From the NCBI GenBank assembly GCA_964454675.1, contig CAYVUB010000048.1, positions 1-11,409 of the forward strand: DNA of 11,409 nucleotides, read 5' to 3'. The DNA is from CAYVUB01 sp964454675. Its GTDB lineage: Bacteria > Bacteroidota > Bacteroidia > Flavobacteriales > Flavobacteriaceae. Below, piece by piece: positions 7,699 to 11,409 of the stretch. The position numbers were made by a program, and so were the translations under genes. The notes under the pieces are model-generated. The model made no database searches. It was not told where the DNA came from and saw only the letters and a list, made by a program, of their open reading frames with translations. Position 1 is the stretch's first letter. Each line of letters starts with the position of its first letter.

Positions 7699-8205
7699 TT
7701 ATTTTTTTTTGAACAAGGGAACCGATGAGCAAGCCTCACCATACATAATGGATTTGGCAACCGGTTTCAGTTTTTTTGATAATAAAATATAAGCATTTGG
7801 TGGCACTGGCTTGTTTGAGCAGCCTTTGATTATTAGCGGCTTGTCTTTATAATCTTCAATGTTCAAATTGGATATAATATCTTGATAAATAACGGTTTCC
7901 AGTTGCTCGAGGTTGCCCGCAACAACATACTTTGCATAAGGCTCCAGATGCATTGTTATAAGCATATATGCCCATGCCGGAATAATGGCATCGGTAGAGC
8001 AGGTTAATGCTACATAGTGGTCTTGATAGTGTGACCAGTCGTGAGCATTCAAATGATTTCTGAATTCTTTTTCGCGGAGTATCAAGCCTTCCCAAAGCCA
8101 GTCTTTAATATCGATGACTGTGCGCTGTCCTTTTGGATAATAATCTTCAAGGTCAACAACCACAAGACTGCTATTGGTAACTCTATTGATAATTTCTTCT
8201 GTCAT
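7699..8205 (-). CDS. DUF2480 family protein
   Basis: The 168-aa soluble protein has no signal peptide or membrane segment. It matches the DUF2480 family, found mainly in Bacteroidota and often located beside SUF genes. The opening EEIINRVTNSSLVVVDLEDY is typical. Only three cysteines are present, each in a Cys-Ser pair: TCSTD (Cys69), GCSNKPVP (Cys129) and ACSSVP (Cys159). They are candidate metal, cluster or persulfide sites, which is inference. Family function is not established. The ATG at 8205 begins 11 bp after the stop of the upstream DUF59 gene, so the two are very likely co-transcribed. The ORF ends in three lysines encoded by a nine-A run (minus strand). Confidence 0.9.
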   Translation of the reverse strand: MTEEIINRVTNSSLVVVDLEDYYPKGQRTVIDIKDWLWEGLILREKEFRNHLNAHDWSHYQDHYVALTCSTDAIIPAWAYMLITMHLEPYAKYVVAGNLEQLETVIYQDIISNLNIEDYKDKPLIIKGCSNKPVPPNAYILLSKKLKPVAKSIMYGEACSSVPLFKKK

Positions 8206-8216
8206 TTTAATACTAA

Positions 8217-8540
8217 TTAAAGCATTCCGAGTTCTAACTTTGCTTCTTCACTCATAAGATCCTGACTCCAAGGCGGGTCAAACGTGATTTCAACCTCAGC
8301 ACTTTTAACTTCATTGAGTGATTTTATTTTTTCTTCAACTTCCATAGGAAGTGTTTCTGCAACCGGGCAATTAGGTGTGGTTAATGTCATAAGGATTTTC
8401 ACATCATAATCTTCATTGACAAATACGTCATAAATTAATCCTAATTCATATATATCAACAGGAATTTCGGGGTCATAGACAGTTTTTAAAACTCTTACTA
8501 TTTTTTCACCTAAAGCATCAATATCTATTGTGTTCTCCAT
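8217..8540 (-). CDS. MIP18/DUF59 family Fe-S assembly protein (SufT-like)
   Basis: The 107-aa protein has the DUF59 (MIP18-like) fold seen in SufT, PaaD and eukaryotic CIAO2/MIP18, small proteins that help assemble or deliver Fe-S clusters. Diagnostic sites are VYDPEIPVDIYELGLIYDV (21-39, DPE motif at 23-25), the reactive Cys58 in TLTTPNCPVAE, and FDPPWSQDLMSEEAK (87-101). The length is normal for the stand-alone domain. It lies 54 bp after sufE and 11 bp before the DUF2480 gene in the same direction. Its place in this cluster supports a role in SUF-dependent maturation rather than phenylacetate metabolism, where PaaD paralogues work. Confidence 0.94.
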   Translation of the reverse strand: MENTIDIDALGEKIVRVLKTVYDPEIPVDIYELGLIYDVFVNEDYDVKILMTLTTPNCPVAETLPMEVEEKIKSLNEVKSAEVEITFDPPWSQDLMSEEAKLELGML

Positions 8541-8594
8541 TTTGATTTCTAATTTATTGTTTGTGGTTCATTAATAACTATGAACTTTAAACTC

Positions 8595-9017
8595 TTAACT
8601 CATTTGCGTTTGATATGCAATGGCATACATCTTTAACTGTTTAATCATGCTCACAAGACCATTGGCTCTTGTGGGTGACAAATGTTCTTTTAATCCGATG
8701 GTGTCAATAAAACCTGTATCGGCATCAATAATGGCTTGTGGTTCTTGGTTTGAAAACACTCTTATTAAAATAGCAATAATGCCTTTGGTAATAACGGCAT
8801 CGCTGTCTGCCGTAAAAATAACGTTACCGTTTTTCATTTCGGCGTGTACCCAAACTTTGCTTTGACAGCCTTTTATGATATTTTCTTCTGTTTTGAACTG
8901 TTCATCAATTAACGGCAGGGTTTTACCCAAATCAATCATGTATTGATAGCGTTCTTCCCAATCGTCAAACATTGAAAATTCATCAATAATATCTTCCTGT
9001 ATCTCTTTAATTGTCAT
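8595..9017 (-). CDS. sufE: Cysteine desulfuration protein SufE
   Basis: SufE accepts sulfane sulfur from the SufS persulfide and passes it to the SufBCD scaffold, stimulating SufS. The 140-aa length is normal. The conserved core is present: FSMFDDWEERYQYMIDLGK (14-32), then IIKGCQSKVWV (47-57) with the acceptor Cys51, then the late SPTRANGL segment (114-121). Cys51 has the same number as the active-site cysteine of E. coli SufE. The start ATG at 9017 gives the standard N-terminus, and an exact TAnnTTTG box lies 14 bp upstream. In this cluster it is separated from sufS by two envelope-protein genes. Confidence 0.96.
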   Translation of the reverse strand: MTIKEIQEDIIDEFSMFDDWEERYQYMIDLGKTLPLIDEQFKTEENIIKGCQSKVWVHAEMKNGNVIFTADSDAVITKGIIAILIRVFSNQEPQAIIDADTGFIDTIGLKEHLSPTRANGLVSMIKQLKMYAIAYQTQMS

Positions 9018-9031
9018 CGCTTTTGTTTGTG

Positions 9032-9039
9032 CAAAAGTA
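9032..9039 (-). promoter_or_regulatory. Candidate internal promoter box before sufE
   Basis: TACTTTTG on the minus strand (9039-9032) matches the Bacteroidota -7 consensus TAnnTTTG exactly and lies 14 bp before the sufE ATG, inside the 33-bp gap after the preceding gene. No clear TTTG is visible about 20 bp further upstream. It suggests that sufE and the downstream genes may also be transcribed independently of sufS. Confidence 0.4.
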
Positions 9040-9050
9040 CAATTTACTTA

Positions 9051-9527
9051 CTATTCTACCGATTTTTTAATAGTCAAAAGTTTGTTAACAATAGATTCTA
9101 TGGCTTTTGGCGGATTACCATTGTCAAAAATGGGTGTTTCATAATCTTCATCATCAACCGAAATTTTTAACGTGGTCATTGCCGCTCCGTCCCATTGAAA
9201 TTTTTGGCTTGGCGCCTCAAGGTTTGGCAGGTTTTTAATATCAACAGTGCTTAAAAGTTCTGTCAATTCCTGCCAGTCTTTTTCCGGATATTTATAGGTG
9301 GAAGTCTTAATCAGGTTTCTGTCTTTTGAAAGTGTTATGGAATTTTTATCAATCCATAATATTTCAAAAAAACCTCGTGTGTTTACTTTATAAGTAATCT
9401 TTAAACCGCTTGTTTGCTGATTTGACAAGGTTTCTTTTAACGCTAATGTTTCTTGGCTGTCACTTTGCTTTTGGTTACATTCTTTGTTAAGCATTAACAA
9501 GGTTATCAAACTAAATAAAATTTTCAT
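9051..9527 (-). CDS. Uncharacterised exported protein in the SUF cluster
   Basis: The 158-aa protein has a short hydrophobic N-terminus (MKILFSLITLLMLNKECNQK), so it is probably exported. The cysteine at 17 sits where a lipoprotein cysteine would be, but the preceding Asn-Lys-Glu is not a canonical lipobox (Gly, Ala or Ser is expected before Cys). The mature part has TRGFFEILWI (50-59), a DWQELTELL segment (84-92), NLPNLEAPS (99-107) and GNPPKAI (136-142). I recall similar proteins near SUF genes in other flavobacteria, but no named domain or function. It starts 50 bp after the stop of the DUF4377/META gene and ends 33 bp before sufE, in the same direction. Confidence 0.85.
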   Translation of the reverse strand: MKILFSLITLLMLNKECNQKQSDSQETLALKETLSNQQTSGLKITYKVNTRGFFEILWIDKNSITLSKDRNLIKTSTYKYPEKDWQELTELLSTVDIKNLPNLEAPSQKFQWDGAAMTTLKISVDDEDYETPIFDNGNPPKAIESIVNKLLTIKKSVE

Positions 9528-9577
9528 TGGTTTTGAACTTTTAATTACTGAACTAATGCAAAAAAGAAGCCAAAAAT

Positions 9578-10222
9578 TTACTCGTTAAGAAAAGTACATT
9601 CCATGAGAACTTCTTTATTTTCCGAAAGTAATTTTAGAATGTCATTATTTATGGTATAACCCGCAACTTCATTTATTGCCTTTAAAAATGCATTTTCGGC
9701 ATCCATATTAGGGCACATCATTTTGGTAGCGCCAATATTGGTAATCTTTATGTTTTGCTCTTCAATATATATAGTTCCAAAAAAACGGTTACAACCTGTG
9801 CTCCCTGTTATGTTACGGGTTTCCGGTGCTATCGTAAAAAACGGCTCTCTGTCAAACGTGTCAAAATCCAGGATTTTTGTAATTTTCCATGAACCTTTTA
9901 CAAGGCTTCGCGGTGCTTTTACTTTTTCTATGATTTCTACAAGTGTGTATTTTTCTGATGATGCGTCTGCCGGAGGATTATCAATTTTTGAAACCTCAAC
10001 TTTTATCTTGTAGTTATAACCTTCTTCATAATCAAATCCTTCAATAGCATCATAATAATATGTCCATTCGTCCGATTGTTTTTCCTTGATTTGTAAACAT
10101 TTTTGAGGAGCAACACCTGTGCAATCTGCTTTAGCATCTGAGACATAAATCGTTTTCTCGTTTTTGGAACACGACACTATTACCAATACACATAAAACAG
10201 CTGTAAAATAGTTGAATTTCAT
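9578..10222 (-). CDS. DUF4377 and META (HslJ-like) domain lipoprotein
   Basis: The 214-aa protein has a lipoprotein signal peptide with VIVSC (Cys18 as the lipidated residue), so it should be anchored in the envelope. Residues about 24-98 match DUF4377: YVSDAKADC, DEWTYYYDAIEGFDYEEGY (51-69) and NPPADASSEKYTL (82-94). Residues about 105-212 form a META domain: GSWKI (110-114), GSTGCNRFFGTI (140-151) and IGATKMMCPNMDAENAFLKA (163-182). META domains occur in HslJ, a heat-shock outer-membrane protein linked to novobiocin resistance in E. coli. No enzymatic role is known. The gene starts 38 bp after the stop of sufS and is co-directional, so it is probably co-transcribed. What a two-domain lipoprotein does in an Fe-S operon is not known. 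Confidence 0.93.
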   Translation of the reverse strand: MKFNYFTAVLCVLVIVSCSKNEKTIYVSDAKADCTGVAPQKCLQIKEKQSDEWTYYYDAIEGFDYEEGYNYKIKVEVSKIDNPPADASSEKYTLVEIIEKVKAPRSLVKGSWKITKILDFDTFDREPFFTIAPETRNITGSTGCNRFFGTIYIEEQNIKITNIGATKMMCPNMDAENAFLKAINEVAGYTINNDILKLLSENKEVLMECTFLNE

Positions 10223-10260
10223 AAGTTGAATTTTTTAATATATGTAAAAGTATTAAATTT

Positions 10261-11409
10261 TTAAGAGAGCATCATTTTTGCTTTTTTGACACCTTCAACC
10301 AAAATATCGATTTCGGCTTTGGTATTATAAAACGCAAAGGAAGCTCTTACAGTACCCGGAATTTTATAAAAGTCCATAATAGGTTGCGCACAATGATGAC
10401 CGGTTCTAACGGCAATGCCCATTTTGTCTAAAATAGTCCCAACATCATACGGATGTATGCCTTCTAAATTAAATGAAATAACCGAGGTTTTTTGTGCTGA
10501 TGTTCCGTAAATTTTTAAACCTTGTATTTCCAAAAGTTTTTTTGTGGCGTACTCTAAAAGTTCGTGTTCATAATCAGCAATAGCCTCAAAACCAATAGCG
10601 GTCATATAATCAATAGCGGCACCAAAAGCAATGCCTCCACAAATATTTGGTGTGCCGGCTTCAAATTTGTGTGGCAAATCGGCATAGGTGGTTTTCTCAA
10701 ATGTGACTTCGGATATCATTTCGCCACCGCCTTGATATGGCGGTAATTTTCTGAGCCAAACTTCTTTACCATATAACATTCCTACACCTGTCGGACCACA
10801 CATTTTGTGTGCCGATGCCACATAAAAATCAGCGTCTAAAGCTTGTACATCCGGTTGTAAATGGGGGCAAGCTTGTGCCCCGTCAATCAAAACCGCGGCA
10901 CCAACCTGATGTGCTTTGTCAATGATGGTTTTTATAGGATTTATGGTGCCAAGGGCATTGGATATATGGTTGACAAAAACGAGTTTTGTGCGTTCTGAAA
11001 GCAGTTTGTCATATTCTGAAAGTATGAGTTCGCCTTCGTGGTTCATCGGGATAACTTTCAATGTTGCGCCTGTACGTTCACAAAGCATTTGCCAAGGCAC
11101 AATATTGCTGTGATGCTCTAAAGCCGATACGATAATTTCATCGCCTTTTTTCAAGATGGATGAAAATCCGTTTGCTACCAAATTAATACCGTGTGTTGTG
11201 CCCGATGTTAAGATGATTTCATAAGCGTGCTTGGCATTGAAATGCTCTTGGATTTTTAAACGTGCTTGTTCATATTTATCAGTTGCTTCCTGGCTTAGCG
11301 TATGGACACCTCGATGGATATTGGCGTTGTAATTTGAATAGTAATCTACAATACTGTTAATGACTTGTAGTGGTGTTTGTGAGGTTGCGGCATTGTCAAA
11401 ATACACCAA
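10261..11409 (-). CDS. sufS: Cysteine desulfurase SufS (N-terminus outside window)
   Basis: SufS is a PLP-dependent group II cysteine desulfurase that removes sulfur from L-cysteine, leaving a persulfide on its active-site cysteine for transfer to SufE. The visible 382 residues begin LVYFDNAATSQTP, an internal segment of the family. The frame is open to the edge, and the TTG at 11409 is an ordinary Leu codon, not the start. Key sites (numbered from the edge) are His100 in ALEHHSN, Asp176 and Gln179 in DGAQA, the PLP lysine 202 in ASAHKMCGPTG, and the catalytic Cys340 in RTGHHCAQP. They sit 24 places below the E. coli numbers Lys226 and Cys364, so about 24 residues lie outside. RASFAFYNT (355-363) ends the conserved C-terminal part. 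Upstream sufBCD are expected but unseen. Confidence 0.97.
   Translation of the reverse strand: MVYFDNAATSQTPLQVINSIVDYYSNYNANIHRGVHTLSQEATDKYEQARLKIQEHFNAKHAYEIILTSGTTHGINLVANGFSSILKKGDEIIVSALEHHSNIVPWQMLCERTGATLKVIPMNHEGELILSEYDKLLSERTKLVFVNHISNALGTINPIKTIIDKAHQVGAAVLIDGAQACPHLQPDVQALDADFYVASAHKMCGPTGVGMLYGKEVWLRKLPPYQGGGEMISEVTFEKTTYADLPHKFEAGTPNICGGIAFGAAIDYMTAIGFEAIADYEHELLEYATKKLLEIQGLKIYGTSAQKTSVISFNLEGIHPYDVGTILDKMGIAVRTGHHCAQPIMDFYKIPGTVRASFAFYNTKAEIDILVEGVKKAKMMLS

Noticed and set aside
11407..11409. TTG at the right edge as the sufS start codon
   Set aside because: It encodes the internal Leu of the LVYFDNAAT segment. The active-site numbering is offset by 24 from E. coli SufS, so the real start is outside the window.

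Overview
The window is AT-rich DNA from a member of the Bacteroidota, most likely a Flavobacteriaceae-type bacterium. The evidence is a surface protein carrying the start of a type IX secretion (T9SS) type B sorting domain, DUF2480, DUF3078 and DUF4377/META proteins of Bacteroidota type, promoter-like TAnnTTTG boxes instead of Shine-Dalgarno sequences, and a Flavobacterium-style palindromic interspersed repeat. No RNA gene, CRISPR array, phage gene or intact transposase is visible.

Layout. Positions 1-3991 (minus) are one open frame of 1330 codons running off the left edge. It encodes a large secreted protein with a signal peptide, three CUB-like domains alternating with three linker modules, a PPC-like domain, further Ig-like and adhesin-type repeats, and the first residues of the T9SS sorting domain. 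A 246-bp spacer with a candidate promoter and a 15-bp palindrome follows. Positions 4238-5236 (minus) encode an endonuclease/exonuclease/phosphatase family protein. It is divergent, across a 30-bp gap, from hflX (5267-6475, plus), a ribosome-associated GTPase. hflX ends inside a 177-bp element with perfect 23-bp terminal inverted repeats (6474-6650), which separates it from a convergent gene train.

Positions 11409 down to 6665 are a one-directional SUF iron-sulfur cluster assembly cluster: sufS (5' end outside the window), a DUF4377+META lipoprotein, an uncharacterised exported protein, sufE, a MIP18/DUF59 (SufT-like) protein, a DUF2480 protein, and a DUF3078 outer-membrane beta-barrel protein. 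SufS takes sulfur from cysteine and SufE carries it to the scaffold. The DUF59 protein probably helps cluster assembly or delivery. The roles of the two envelope proteins between sufS and sufE, and of DUF2480 and DUF3078 at the distal end, are not known.

The most notable signals are a 179-bp perfectly duplicated, unusually GC-rich patch inside the CUB protein gene, three Cys-Ser motifs in the DUF2480 protein within the SUF cluster, and a mobile-looking repeat fused to the hflX stop codon. Most of the window is otherwise conventional flavobacterial chromosome, and I did not find a clearly new multi-gene system.
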